From the NCBI RefSeq assembly GCF_964204645.1, contig NC_134030.1, positions 7,688,278 through 7,752,277 of the forward strand: a DNA stretch of 64,000 nucleotides, read 5' to 3'. Below, in pieces: positions 1-12,799 of the stretch. Origin of the DNA: Tubulanus polymorphus (Eukaryota; Nemertea; Palaeonemertea; Tubulaniformes; Tubulanidae). Position 1 is the stretch's first letter, and every line of letters starts with the position of its first letter. A program made the translations under genes and the position numbers. The notes beneath the pieces were generated by a model. It was not told the DNA's origin, searched no databases, and saw nothing but the letters and a program-made list of their open reading frames with translations.

Positions 1-1080
1 TGTAGGGAACATCAATTGCACAGAACCCCTTAGATAATGCATAGAAGGTATTAATGTGTATAAACATTATTGTAACGGTTTTTACGGCATGAAAAAAGTG
101 CTTGTATTTGTGAAAAATCCGATGTTGACTGTTCCACCAGTGTAAATTAAGTTGTAAATCTTACAGTTGAAATAAGTTCATTTATTTAACCTTTGAGTCC
201 GAAATTGCCTGCTGAGTTATGATTGTCGGTGCAGAACATTCATCTTGAAGACAAAATGAAATTCAACCCTTAGTGAACTGTCGCCAATCGGCAGACTTGT
301 CGGCTTTTTGCAACGATGAAATTAGCTGTTGTTTTTATTCGGTTATCAATCGAAGTGCGATAAGCTAGGTGATAAGCTACGAAGTGTAGTCAGCATCGTG
401 TCTGAACGGCCAATTAATCTATTTCACCGATGACGTCTTTCAACCTTGGTTACGATCACGAAAACACATAAGGGATATCGATGTCGCGAGATAGGATCTC
501 ATATTTTCTTATCGATTCGGGGGATGATCTCGATATTTTGAATTATTATAGATCTAACCAGAAAAATAGATTTGTATTTCATTTCCTTTTTTAAGTTAAC
601 TGAGAAAATAGATTATACACTATATATCTAGGTGGATGGAGTGTTAGAGTTATCATGTCTTTTGAAAACAACCCCTACAAATCTCTAATTTAATGCCAAG
701 AAATTATGATTCTAATGTTTTTATCTTATCACGCCATGCTAAGCCCAATGCACACGACTCATGGAAACATAAAAACACTGAATCACAGAATAGAACATGT
801 TTGAATAGAACATCTTGGAAACGTTGGTCCCGAAACCATGTTTCTTGTTCCTTGTAAACACACCCGATCAAGTCGCACGCTCGGAAACATGATTCTTTCT
901 CCTGTTTTGTTGTTTCCCTGTATCATGTTCGGTGGGCTTTATGCTTTGTATTGGCCAGGTGAACGCATTTCCTATTTCACGCTTCTCTGGGCTATGTATG
1001 ACATTGATTTTCAAAGTAAGGCTTATCCGGTTTGATAGGGCCAACTAGATATGGTCAAAACTGGGGATAAACGCTGTATC
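1..1080. other. AT-rich stretch, nothing recognised
   Basis: AT-rich sequence with only short frames on either strand. No RNA gene, transposon end or convincing exon was seen. Confidence 0.5.
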
Positions 1081-1620
1081 ATCCTAGAGCGCTGGCCCTT
1101 TTTTGCAGTTTCGTCGTGCGGTCGTTCGAGTGAGTAATCAACAACGGCCGTTACACGAGCGTCGGATCTTCGATTACCACCGCATCGTGAGCGGTGATCG
1201 TTCAAGTACGCCATTCAACAATCGGACAACAATGGCTACGCGACGCGAACCTGATCATCATGGCGTCGCCGACAGAAGGTATCCGCTAGATCGCGGGCAC
1301 CGGCGTCGTCTAAGGTGCACCACTCCAGTCGGCGGCGGGAACAATCGTTCTCTGGGAGTTCGACATTTGGTCGTGGCATCTTGCTTTGAAAGAAACTCCG
1401 ATCTTGAACAAGAAATGCGGAAGACTCTCGTTGAAATGAAAACTCGTCGTCATCGGCGGCGCGGAATCGGGGTCAACTCCGAGTATCTACAATTCATTTA
1501 TTATTTACCTCCAGTCGCTCGGTTTACAAAAGATGAAATTCGATTTGATTTGACTCGAATCGAAGGTAGAATCGCGGTCAACGACGCTTGAAATCTGATC
1601 ACGTTTCCGAATGCGACAGA
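1081..1620. other. CpG-dense patch with splice-like signals
   Basis: A block much richer in CpG than its flanks. A pyrimidine-rich tract ends in AG at 1107-1108, and GTGAGT follows at 1130-1135, which would bound a 21-base micro-exon. The plus strand stays open from 1103 to 1591, but its start codon would be TTG. The translation is Arg-rich with no recognisable domain and fits a stop-poor, CpG-rich shadow frame. I do not call a gene here. Confidence 0.4.
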
Positions 1621-2419
1621 TAAGTGTATATCGCGCCAGTACGCGAATGTCTTTCAAGAACGAAAATTCTATTATCGACTTTGTACCGGGTTGCAGACTT
1701 GAAATTTGTTATTCTTATCGAAATTTGTTAACAAGCATAGCCTTACAGTCGATTCTGGAAGATTGGGCTGTAAAAAAACCCCAAAAAATTCTGCTTATCT
1801 CCTTCTGTTTTCATTTTTCCAGACTTGGAGCCATTGTTAATGTGGTCATGATTATGAAAGAAAATTTTTTTCAACGAAGAATTTCTATAAAATCATATTG
1901 ATACTGCAGCACAACTGCGGTACAACTTTTGTTGTTAGATCAGTTAGTCCGGAATCCTGGTCAGGAAACTGAGATAAGTCCGGAATGACTTACATGGATT
2001 CACAAGAACTCAAACCCAGCAGCTCTGTTGTGAGTCAAAACCCTAGCCGACCTAGCCCTGAATATGGGAATTTTATTCATTTGTCACGTAATGATAATTA
2101 TTTAGTTGATTCAAATTAGAATTTTCCATTTATTTTTCCTTGTTCTATTGTGCTTGGTATAGTCGGATAACGGAATTCATCTTCACATGGATGTATCTGG
2201 AAGCTTGGCCTAGTAGAGGTTCTTCTCTGGCCTCCGGTGATGTGGTGGTCACGGGAGGTTTATCAAGTAAGATGCAGATTTCTTTCTTGTCTCGGTTCGA
2301 AATTACTATTCGAATCGTACGTCATGATACCATGATTCTCAAATTTCAGGAAATATCTCAAAAAGGAACTAATCACTGGCTTTAAGTACTTTCCGATATC
2401 GAAATGGTTCTCAAATGTT
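1621..2419. other. AT-rich stretch, nothing recognised
   Basis: No frame, repeat or RNA gene that can be supported was seen in this interval. Confidence 0.45.
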
Positions 2420-2930
2420 GAGTCGATGGGAACGGATGTTGAAGGGCGTAGTTTTTGCGGAGGACGTATAAAATTGTTCGTTTCGGACTCTTCACGGCGT
2501 AAATCATCAAAATATCATCAAATCGAGAATAAGAAGGAGAAATTCGAATTGCAACGTGAAGTACGCGCTAGGTATAACGACTATAAAGGTTAATAGTGCT
2601 TCAGGAAAGATGCGAAGTTCGCTTGGAGTAGAAACTTCAATTACAAACGAACGATGTCATTAACTATTTAAACAACTTTGTCGCCGGAGCCGCTGCTGTA
2701 CCGTCTTCGAGCGAGAAACCGATGACGACGACGACGACGACGAGACCGATCTTTCAAATCACGACACGACAAGCTGATTTTAACCTAGAAATAAAAACAA
2801 CTGTTTTAAACTCTCCTCAAGAGTCGAATTGCGCGCGAAGACGACGATGAAATCGCCCGACGACAATGAACGTTCGCGTCGGCGTTGAAATTGCCGAAGA
2901 TATCATCTTCCTAAATTCAGAGCCGGCCAG
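2420..2930. other. CpG-dense patch with (ACG)n tract
   Basis: GC- and CpG-rich interval containing a short trinucleotide run of ACG/GAC units at about 2724-2743 and several further CGACGA clusters. No coding frame of note. Confidence 0.45.
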
Positions 2931-3141
2931 GTATAATCAGGTTGTTTAAATGCATGCACTTGATATTTCGTGTGTCAGCCGAGGACATTTTCATCATTAT
3001 TTCCAGGCTGAAATATCCGTCGCGTTGATCGTTATGTAAATGAGTATTAAGTATTCGGAATCGACTTCAAACGGCGAATGCTCATAAACTGAAACACCGC
3101 GGATGCGTGCGTCTGTAACGTTTTATGCCTTGTGTGAGGAC

Positions 3142-3162
3142 GCTGGTTTGTGAGACCAGCAA
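3142..3162. other. small perfect hairpin
   Basis: GCTGGT and ACCAGC form a six-base-pair stem around a short loop. It stands alone and could be chance. Confidence 0.2.
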
Positions 3163-3303
3163 AAATCTTCATTTTGCTGCAGAATGGAAGAGAATAGGAA
3201 GTGGGAGTGAATTCCATCTCCTTGGTCATCATTTAGAATCCTACACTAATATAACTAGAAAGATGGAATCCGAAAGGATCCCATTCAATTGATAATTTGT
3301 TGA

Positions 3304-3352
3304 TTTGATGCTTTGAATAGAACCTGATAGTCATCTTCAGGAATACTGAGTT
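3304..3352 (-). repeat. fragment of hammerhead-like repeat family (copy E)
   Basis: Read on the minus strand it contains TATTCCTGAAGATGA, as in the copies at 15.7 kb, including the TATTC that forms stem I there. The GAAAC box is not present, so this is a truncated or decayed copy. Confidence 0.45.
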
Positions 3353-4679
3353 AACAAAAATATGACATATTTATATATGCCAATTGAATTGACATGGTTC
3401 TAGATATTGGCTTCTTGAATTGATATATGGTCACGTAGTTGGTTTGAACGAAATTTGATCAACTACTTGAGTTTTGATTCTGATTTAGATTCAAACGATA
3501 GGTGACAAGCAGTCGAAAGTAAAAAGGCGCTGACAACTGCACACGTTCGCCATACAAAGACCGTTCGAATTGTCTGCGAAATTTTATAGCCATCCAATTG
3601 AGAAAAACTTCATCAATCCAACAACCGAACATTCGAAAAATCAATTTACCTGAATAATTGGCTCACGAAGGCGAGTTTATTGTCACGAGATGTAGTGTTT
3701 AATAAAGTCTACGTGACAAAAGGCGACTTCATTTGAAGCCGAGTCCAGGACTTATTCGTCCTCTACTGGGGCACTCGACCGGTGCTTATACCCGCTGTTG
3801 TTCACAGGTGTCGCCATCGGTGTTTTGTGTTGAAGTGGTAGGTGGGTGGACAAAGAAATTAAGCGCCAAGTGGCTATTTCCATCAGGAAGAGTTTTTGAG
3901 CGCATCGGTCGATTCGAGCTTTTTTCTATGCCAGGCACAGCCACGGAATAGGCAGATGCTCATTTGAATTCTATCTTGCCAACGAACTTTTAAAATTGAT
4001 TCGCAGTGACTGTTCATGATTGAAATGACTAAGGAGTATAGGCCTAGTACGAAAGACATATATCTTGGATATAACTGAGATATAACTTTCTATTTTTCGA
4101 AGAAAAGATCCTTCATTGAAAACTTTTTAAAATCCAATTGCACTTAATTGCCCATTGACAACGGACACTTGCGCTTCAAAGACACGAAGGATGTACAAAA
4201 TTTGCATACTTCCTTAAGCCGTAACGATCCTTTTATTGCGAGGCACAAAACCCGAACCGCCGGATGATGTGATATGTACTTATATGTGAAACCATTGTTA
4301 CAAATTCTTTTTGAACGTTGCCATCTTTGATAATATAAGCCACATGGCGAGAAAATGTGGTATATTTTTATCGGCCATTTGGCAGCCACAATGAACATTT
4401 GGACACGCGTCGACAGCGACAGAGGGGATATTTTAATATACGTATTATTAATCACTTCATGCCCCGGCACAAGATTAATACCTTCTTAGTGCGCAGAAAA
4501 GGTGACTTACTTGCATCTGCCAGGATCTAAAAAAGTTGTTGGCTATCGAGATTCTTTTAGTATATGTTTGGGTCTATCATCCTAATATCTTCGAATGGGC
4601 TATTGCCAGGTATGGTAGGCTTAAGCATTGATTTCTTCAGCTACACATGGCCTATTAACGATGACGAATTTGACAGCAC
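3353..4679. other. AT-rich stretch, nothing recognised
   Basis: Short chance frames only. No transposon ends or RNA genes seen. Confidence 0.45.
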
Positions 4680-5010
4680 CTAGCAATAAATGCTGGGTCT
4701 GGAGCGGTCCAAGGCAACGGCGGCCGAGTTAATGTTTTGTCTCCGTGTCCGGTAGCAGTGGCACAGATGTCGAATCAGGCCTCACCTGAAGTGAGCGTGA
4801 AGAATAAACTGTTGTTAAACTCCCGGAGAGCGCGGCGCGACGCGCGTTTGACCGCCATTCACGTTCGTTTAGGCGTGAAATTTGAATAGACGTGTTTCAC
4901 GTTGCGATTTGGCATGGCCGGAAGGCGTGATTCCGCCACGTGTCGAGCCTTTCACCGGCGTACCCGCTCACCTACCGTTACCTGCTACAAACAACGCACC
5001 CATTAGGTGC
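4680..5010. other. CpG-dense patch
   Basis: CpG-rich island with GCGCGGCGCGACGCGCG-type sequence near 4830. No open frame of note. Role unknown; regulatory DNA is one possibility. Confidence 0.4.
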
Positions 5011-5707
5011 TCGGCGCGGATTTCTTTTTTTCTCATCCTGTAGCGTTCGCGATGCAGTGATTTTTATAAGTTAATTGGATTTTTCATGGAAAAAACACCC
5101 GGCATCTGTCACCTTTGCGATTGTCAAAAGACGAGGCGTGCGACATGCTGCAAAAACTAGGTTAACCATTAGGGTGAAGGTTCTGATTTATGACAAAACA
5201 CAGCGATCGGAGTGTATTTTACACTCCGCCATCTTGTTTCCCTTAACTAGTCCTTAAATACAACTTAATCCATTTCTTCGACTTAATCTAGAGACTTGGA
5301 TATATGTATAAGTTAAAAAAGTTGCAAGGAAAAAAACTCAAGGTTAGGGTTCTGGATTAGGATACTGAGGGATAACTTTGATTTTCCGATTTTGCGTGTC
5401 AACAAACCTGTCACGCTCCCAGATAACTGCAGCAGCCCCCGGGCTCCTCCGTTTAATGCAAATAAAGCATTTTAAAGCGGTCTGATGACGAAGCCGTTAA
5501 TGACATACTTTTACGTATTAAACGAGTGGTGATTGTTGGAGTTGTTAACGGATCAATTCAAGAAGCGGGGTAATCTTCGTCGGAATCGTACCTTGTTATC
5601 CGTACGAGAGAGATAGAGAGCGCGAGGGGGTTTTCCGATGTTCAAAGCGCTAGGTATAGCTCGTGGACATCGTGGTAGTAAATCCACATGAAGGGTGTTA
5701 ACGCCGT

Positions 5708-5800
5708 GACAAGGTACGCCTGACAGGCGACGAGATGCAGTCTTACTCGTTATGAAAGGGATTAGATCCGTCTAACAAGGTATGCCGTCAGGCAATCTCG
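5708..5800. repeat. imperfect direct repeat pair
   Basis: Two copies of an imperfect 27-base block, at 5708-5734 and 5774-5800, share ACAAGGTAYGCC, TCAGGC/ACAGGC and a closing CGAG/CTCG. The unit is too short to classify. The surrounding 5.4-5.8 kb is moderately CpG-rich. Confidence 0.35.
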
Positions 5801-5830
5801 CCCAATCGTCATAACGGAGACAAGTTTTTA

Positions 5831-7776
5831 AGAATTTCATCATTGAGGATTAGAAATTGAATGCGTATTATATCTCGATGAAAATTCCCAAGCTTGAAGG
5901 CTTTAAATGACTGAAAGTATATTTCAATTCATAGTGTCCAAAAGCTTATTATAGAGCCAATATCTAAGCTGGATTCTCAGTGCTTTTTTGGTGACTAAAT
6001 CAAGGCTCGGATAAGTTTTCTGTAAATGTGTCACTGAGCATCATTTTGTTTACATGGTCAATGTAATAGGGAGCCGCACTGGTCCGATTGGCTGAGTTTG
6101 TCCAATTCCAAGTAACTTATCATTGAATAATGAAATTGTTATTGAAATGACAATGAAACAAGTAGCTTCAATTGGTGAACGTTTTCGATGATGACTTTTC
6201 TACTACATGTACCTGCTTGAGACTTTCATTCAACTGCCTTGTCAAAGAGATATGTCGAAGGTTTTACACGTGATAGACAGTGTATAACATCCTTTTAAGG
6301 CAGTATATACTGACTGTAATACGACTTACTTCCACGTTGATAAAAACAGGTTCTGGCTCGAAAAGTCTCGATCTGACAATATAGATTGATGGTTGCGCTC
6401 TCTGGATCATTGTCGAGGTGCTGAGAACCCAATCAACGACACAATAGACACAATCGTCCATCTACTCTAATCCTTTCAAATCTGGCCAATTCGCACATTG
6501 TTCGTTCATAAAGACAAAATACGATCCCTGGCCTCTTAATCCGCTGGTTCCCATTTAACTTCAGCACCGGCACCTTAAATTAATGTGTTGAATCTAGAGT
6601 TCGAAGAATGTTTGGGTTTCAGATTAACGAATCTTTTATGATTTGGATTTTTTTCAATCAAAGGGGTTTTGTTCTCGATAGCGTTGTTCGGCTGAGGTAT
6701 AATTATTTTAAGAAGTTTCGTCCTTTGTGAATGCTGTACACCCACGTGTACTCGATATATCCATCCAATACATTATGTGTCAAATGTTCAATTCTGAATG
6801 CAACTGAATTAAGTTGAAAATGAAATGTATTTTCACATATCTTTTTTTCATTCAGATTTTGCCTGGGTACCATCATATCATACTCTATAAAGCGGTAACA
6901 TAATAATTCACCCGGTAAATATCCGCCCTAGGTAAGAATCCTGGTAGAAATCCCCCCAAATTTGGTTTCACAGCAAAATTCAACAAAATACTTCAATATC
7001 TTTATGTTATAAAACTTAAATAGTTTTCAAAAATTTCAAATACTCTTTGGTGTTTTTCACAATATTCACCTAATCTGTGACAAAGCTATACATGCATAAA
7101 AAATGACATCCAATCAATCAGCGCCTGTAAATTGTGGCTAAATAAGCACTGTGATTTACTGGAAATCACAGATTTAAGTTCCAGGAAAGTCTCGATGCAA
7201 TTATTGAAATATGTTCAGCCGACAACTGTATCTTCTTGCCCGGGTGTTGAATGACTTTTTTGTAGTCATCTGCAGCTACGATAAACTATCTAGGATAATC
7301 TAGGTAGGTTCTAGATCGAAGGAGAAAGATATAAAATGAGCTTGTTTAGGGCTCAATTGTCAGTATTTCGATACGCACACAGATGTGTTCTATTGAGTCA
7401 ACGTGAAAACACATGCTGAATAATCGCTAGTCAATTGTGTATTGATTTCTCCGGTATCTCTTGTAGCGTTGGGAGTTTGATGTGCATCTCTTTATTAGGT
7501 AGTATTTATCAGAGGCAGGAGTTTCCACGCTCCAGCTATAGCCGGAGCAGGTAACCCCTCCGTTTCATGCTGTGCGCAGACGTCCATCAATCTTGTCTTG
7601 ACTATGAAGGTAAAATTTAGTTTCTTTCATCATTTAACTATATGTCTACTTACCTTATGACTAGTCTTAGTCTTAGTTGGTACTCTGTTTTAGGATATCA
7701 TGATCAAATTACTCTTAGTGTTAGTAAAGATAGCTACATCAAGTTTCACTTGACATGCAGTCAATGTGCAGTCATT
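5831..7776. other. AT-rich stretch, nothing recognised
   Basis: Long AT-rich interval with short frames only. A pyrimidine-rich 3' splice-like site lies near 6853, but no good exon follows it. Confidence 0.45.
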
Positions 7777-8042
7777 GACTATAGCCGCGATTGAGCTGAT
7801 TTGGCCCGTATCAGACACGAGTCAAATTTGGTCTGTGCCTAACTAGAGAGCATATCCACATGTATATACATCTCTTACACGAAAAATGCTGCGACAAGCG
7901 AGGTGAGTTACTTCCAGAACCGGTTAGAATTCACGTAGAATGATGTGACCCACACTGGAATCGGGCCAAATTTTAATTGCCCATGTGGCAACAGTGTGAA
8001 TGGTTGGCGCAGACCAAAAATGCTCATGTAGCCGTGGCTTTG
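7777..8042. mobile_element. GGCC-rich miniature element, copy F1 (interrupted)
   Basis: Starts with CTATAGCCGCGATTGAG and ends with ATGTAGCCGTGGCTTTG, matching the inverted ends of the 9.7 kb copy. Inside are the family's words for GGCCAAATTT and GCCCATGTGGCA. The middle is unrelated, so the copy is either interrupted or two adjoining fragments. The open frame that begins near 7977 starts inside this repeat, which argues against it being a gene. Confidence 0.5.
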
Positions 8043-9716
8043 AAAAGACATTTCCAGACCTTAGCTCCGGAATTTCATGAATTATCTTTCATTTTCATGG
8101 ATTTTAATGAAACAGTCAACAGTGAAGCCCTTGATCATCCTGTTGATTCACGATTTTCATATCTGGGCAATGTGGCTGTTTTTGTTTATCAATCGCAATA
8201 TTTGATGAGCAATTGAAAACCGGTTGATTCTTGGTCAACGTGGTTGATGGTTTAAAACCTGTTCGGTTTCGCGGTGGTCTTGGTCACAGTTTGTTTGCTG
8301 GTTCAATACTACAGCACGCTCTCCTGCACAACACGGCGCACACACACACTCGCACGTAGATTTAGCTGTCGCCATAATAAACAATCAACATGCCTCACCT
8401 CAATTGTAACAGATGGACCGATTGAATGTTGAACGTATCAAAAGTTACAATATTTGTCAATATGTCAATCTACATGTTTCACTGCGATGAGTGCTAGAAT
8501 TGACACGCAGATTGGCCGCCAAGCTTCTTCGAAATGACTTCCTATATATTCCTATATTGTTTGTTTGCGATGATCGATTAGAAATACTGTAAGAAAAGTT
8601 TAAGCTTTTCTCAGTATCTCCTCGTACATAGCATAATTGATGGTAAACTCCTGATCGCTTATGAAATAAATAGATGATTTCCGTGTCTATCCCGCCCTAA
8701 AATGAAACAAGCCCCTGAACCCTATACATGTCATTCAGGTCCACTGATACAGTACTGATCAGAATCGCTTTGATGTTAGGATATTGGGCTGATAATTACA
8801 ATCCACTATCCACCTGTAAATGCATATGACATTTTTTAATCTGGATTTTTCATTAATCGGGTTAATTTTTATAGGTTACGAAGCATCCTGATTAAGCGGG
8901 CCATTTTTCCTAAGAACTATAGCAGTGGTTAACTATGTACTTACGTTTGTATGTTCGCGTATGGATTTTGTACTGCTTTCTACAGGTGGTCTGAAAAACA
9001 GGTGGTTATTAAACCGAGCAGGTGCAGTACTCGAATGAAAAACTTCGATTACGCGCTATTGTTTCGCCTAAATTCCACCTGGATTTCATTAAATTTCAGC
9101 CACGTAGTCGTTGGCGTCGGGGCGGGCGACGATTACATTTCATATCGATATGACGACGCACAATAATACAGGACGATATAATGTGACAATGATGTTGATT
9201 GTGTTTGGACTGGATCAAGTTTTTCATTAGATTTTCAGTTTCGACTGACGAGCGAGCAAGTGCGCGCACGTGTGTGCTTCATATGAACTGATCGTATTTA
9301 TTGATAAATCATATTTTCTACCTGGCTGAATAATAACTGCTATTTCGCTATTCATATGTGGTATCAGTTTATCCGCGCCCGATGCTGGTTGTGATAGAAG
9401 CTGTTCATTATGATGAACGAACAAAAAAGTAAGCATCTTCTTTGTCATGGAATAATGATACGCTATCAAGGTCAGACATGTTATCGAAGAAATTGTTTAA
9501 ATTCAACTAATCTTCATTTAATGAATACATCTAGAATATCATGAATATCATTAATTTCTTATTAAACTGCTGGTCTTTTACTGGGTCCAATCCAGGTCTT
9601 TCCACCTTTTTGTTGGAGAGATGTATGTAAAATCCTATTGAATCGGCTATCAGGCTAATTCCGGTAGAGAGTGACGCAACGAGGATAAATGTCGTACCTA
9701 GTGATGCTTATGGTAC
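8043..9716. other. mostly AT-rich, nothing recognised
   Basis: A short imperfect CA run lies near 8339. A small CpG cluster with GGCGTCGGGGCGGGCGACG is at about 9110. No gene or transposon end was recognised. Confidence 0.4.
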
Positions 9717-9844
9717 CATAGCCGCGATCATGTGGAGACAATTTGCCCTGGGTCAAACAAGCATGGGCCCATTTGGCACCTATTGAGCGGTTGGCTTAGG
9801 TCTAATCTGGTAAGGCCAAAACAGTTATGTAGTCGCGGCTTATG
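9717..9844. mobile_element. GGCC-rich miniature element, copy F2
   Basis: A 128-base element with inverted ends: left CATAGCCGCGATCATGTGG, right (reverse complement) CATAAGCCGCGACTACATAA. The interior holds GGGCCCATTTGGCACC, shared with the 52.5 and 61.9 kb copies. No coding capacity. The target-site duplication is not clear. A non-autonomous DNA transposon is the likeliest reading. Confidence 0.6.
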
Positions 9845-11326
9845 CAGGCCTTCAAACCCATTACCTGGCTGACCAGAGACTTGCCCACGCTGCTCTGAGT
9901 AGCTCTAACTTGGCCTTCTACTGGAAAAAAATGCTTAGACCTGGTTAGTCCGAGTCGATTGTTTCTCTAGTTTTATAACCTAAATTGGTAGACATTTTTT
10001 AACGTAATTGGTGATTATTATCACTATGAGCCCTATACCCATGAACAGGACTATTTTAACTGCGCACATGTGCTCATATTTCTGGCGTATAAGTATCCGG
10101 CTGAAAGGTTTTAATAGATCATCTACGAATGGTAATATTCATATAATTCAATTTTCATTAAAGGAGGTAACATAAGGTAGAGACTAACAGGTGGCTAGAA
10201 ACACAGGTGCACGGTGATGAGCCATTTAATTATCTCGTATGAATGAAAATGACAGTGTCTATTGTCCATTGTCAGTTTAGTAGATTAAAGATAGATAGTG
10301 GATAGTCGATTAAAAATTCTCTTGAGATATTGTCTCATGATGACATTAGTTTTCCTTAGTCAGCTTTTTCATCATTGATGTTTTGCTCTTTGCTTTTGTA
10401 ATACGTATACAAGATATATTAGAAGATATTCATTTTCCTGAAGATCAGCTTTTTGTACAGTCAAAAGGGTTATTTCTGTTAGGTGCGTAAATTCTTCTGA
10501 GAACAGCAGAACAGGTGATTTTCAGTATTTGTTATTCTATTATAACAAGAAATGCTGATTGGATTCAATGTTCAAATTGGACATTTTCCAAAGCAACCCA
10601 AGTACTAGCATCCATTCAATATAGGAGGATGATATACCATGATTTTAACATTTGTTTAGTTACTAACATCTTCAGGTTTCATGACACTGAGGTATCTGTC
10701 ACATATAGCCTTACAGAACACATGTGGTGTATAGATTTATTTTGATACCTATCACCCGTAGGTGTGTGCATTGCGGCTATTACTCGGTGCATCCTACTTC
10801 AGTAGCCGGTGATAAATGACTATTTGCACATACCTTCGTCAAGTATTCGCGCAGGTATTCACCGCTTCGTGTTCCGTCCACTCGAAGGCCAGCACTCGAC
10901 TGTCCAGGTAGAATGATTCTCTATTGATTTCTGGACGTTGCGCTGAAGTGAAGAGATCTTGTATCCAGCGGGCCCGTCGACAGATTCGAAATGTGAAGTA
11001 TATCTATATGGGCAGTTGTTGGAGCACATCTATCGTTTTTTATGAAAATCTGTCTATATGACACCAAGCTTTCAGTTACTGCCATTAAAAATGAATGTGC
11101 ACTCTATTGTTACTTTTATGCTTAATGCAGATTATTCACTCTTCCCACATCAGTGCAGTGTATGACATTTTTGATAGGTGTTCAAAGATGGAAGTTTCTA
11201 AAGTATTTTGGAAGAGGAATGAGTTAATGACAACGTGGAAAGAAATTGATTACTGGCATAAAAATATCGCGGGTAATATTTTAGAAGTATGAACAGGACA
11301 CCTACATTGCTTATCCATTCTAACTA
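9845..11326. other. AT-rich stretch, nothing recognised
   Basis: Short frames only, with no repeats that I could match elsewhere in the window. Confidence 0.4.
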
Positions 11327-11380
11327 GGCAGGGATTTGAACCTGATGCCAACATGAATTACCACGGTACAAAACCCTGCC
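11327..11380 (-). repeat. tRNA-like SINE fragment
   Basis: Read on the minus strand it begins GGCAGGGTTTTGTACC and ends CAGGTTCAAATCCCTGCC, a decayed version of the tRNA-like core in the two units just downstream. The GGTTCAAATCC block is a good match to the pol III B box. Confidence 0.5.
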
Positions 11381-11460
11381 AGATTTGCCCTAGTGCGCAG
11401 GTAGGTACATAGGCAGCTTCGATAATTTCATTATCAGCCAAGCAGAAGATCATGTTTTAT

Positions 11461-11675
11461 TTTAGCTTAGGTTATTCCATCTGTAAATTTTGCCTCAAAA
11501 ATTAGGAACAGGCAATCTGATTTACTGTGGCAAACCTGCACATGTACCTGTGCATACAGTCTTGTGTGGCAGGGGTTCGTGCCATGGCTGAGTCTAGCCA
11601 TGCTATCAGGTTCGAATCCCTGGCAAGAGAGGATGTGCTGCTAATCAAGAATGTTCACTGTTAATTTTGACCTAT
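11461..11675 (+). repeat. tRNA-like SINE relic, tandem unit 1
   Basis: First of two head-to-tail units of about 210 bases, both opening with GCTTAGGTTATTCCATC and closing with AATTTTGACCTAT. It contains a perfect B-box word GGTTCGAATCC at 11609-11619 and an A-box-like TGGCTGAGT at 11585-11593. The two are only 24 bases apart start to start, much closer than in a functional tRNA, so this is a tRNA-derived or tRNA-mimicking repeat and not a tRNA gene. Confidence 0.55.
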
Positions 11676-11680
11676 ATCTA

Positions 11681-11889
11681 TTTCAGCTTAGGTTATTCCA
11701 TCCGTGAAATTTGCCTAAGAAAGTAAAAGATGGCCAATCTGATTTACCGTGGCAAACCTGCGTATGTAGCTGTGCAGACAGTCTAGTGTGGCATGGGTTT
11801 CGAGCCGTGGCTGAGTCGAGCAACGCTTCGAATCCCTGATGAGAGAGGATGTGCTAATCAAGAATGTTCGCGGTCAATTTTGACCTATG
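11681..11889 (+). repeat. tRNA-like SINE relic, tandem unit 2
   Basis: Second, diverged copy of the preceding unit in the same orientation. The B box has decayed to GCTTCGAATCC (11825-11835), while the A-box-like TGGCTGAGT at 11808-11816 is kept. Scattered substitutions and small indels against unit 1 indicate an old tandem duplication. Confidence 0.55.
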
Positions 11890-11999
11890 GCCAACTTGAA
11901 TATCGTCGTTAGTTTCTCGTCATTAATCATCGACATGTTCCACTTAGATACTACTACTGCTGCTTCATTATTTTCCGGTGTGTTTTTCTGGAAATGATG

Positions 12000-12350
12000 T
12001 TCCTGCTCCGCTACTGCCGTTCTTCGTTCGGCAATGTCGGTTGTCGAGTCACGTTTGTTAGCTTACGAGCGGGAATTCATTTACGGTACACACGGGATCG
12101 TTGAGTTAAGTGCAAACTCATCGTTACAAACTACCTTATATCGCGGCGGCCCGATAGTAAACGGCGATGGCTGCGTCTCACCTGAATGACAGTCAACCGG
12201 TAATTGCTCGGTACTTGAGAGCTGATTATTCAAGCGTTTTACGAGACACCGGCGGCAAACCTCATCACACGTTTGCCCGGTCTCGCAATAGTCGCTTGTC
12301 ATCGGTACAGATATAAAACTACCCTTACGAAAGTATAAAGTCACGTCTCG
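12000..12350. other. CpG-dense patch
   Basis: GC-rich block with several CGG/CGA clusters. The minus strand is open for 87 codons, ending in CVP, with no recognisable motif. I treat that frame as chance. Confidence 0.35.
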
Positions 12351-12439
12351 TTTGATTAATCATCTTCCATCAAATCTGCACCGTTTTAAATCACTGAAAT
12401 ATACATGAAGAATGGTAGAATAGGACGAGGAGAACGGAA

Positions 12440-12555
12440 TATAAGTCACCTGACGATGATCTCTAGTGAGAGTTCGAAACGTCATGTATTTTGATTTTAA
12501 TTTGTGATGAATGAAATTCGTTTTTGATCTTTTGATCTGTATATAGCGGGTTTTA
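12440..12555 (+). repeat. hammerhead-like repeat, copy A
   Basis: Contains CTGACGA at 12450-12456, then a partly decayed stem (GATCTC against GAGAGTTC) and CGAAACGTC, followed by a tail that loosely matches the 38.0 kb copy (TTTGATCTGTATATAGCGGG). The stem I pairing seen in copies B, C and D is weak here, so this copy is probably inactive. Confidence 0.5.
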
Positions 12556-12608
12556 AACTTGATACATGAAGAATCTTCAATTTTGGCCAACGCATTATCG
12601 CTGGCCAA

Positions 12609-12623
12609 ATTATTATTATTATT
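12609..12623. repeat. (ATT)n microsatellite
   Basis: Five tandem ATT-type triplets. Confidence 0.7.
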
Positions 12624-12799
12624 CACATATTGTGTAGAAAGTTGTTTTTCTGTAATGTATCGTTCGAATTATATGTTAACAATGTTTCATATTCTGAACC
12701 CTCTCTTTCGAAAAAAGCCATTACCTATTGACAAACTTATGAATCCTGTCTTATACGCTTTCATGTAAACCGTATTCATTTCTTCTCTTCGTATCTCTT

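Noticed and set aside
1103-1591. 162-codon plus-strand frame
   Set aside because: Starts at TTG, lies in a CpG-rich, stop-poor block, is Arg-rich and has no recognisable domain.
7977-8216. 79-codon plus-strand frame with protein-like look
   Set aside because: Its first part is inside the F1 repeat and it starts at TTG.
11585-11620. tRNA gene
   Set aside because: A and B boxes are present, but their spacing is far too short for a tRNA, no cloverleaf can be drawn, and the whole unit is repeated with decay.
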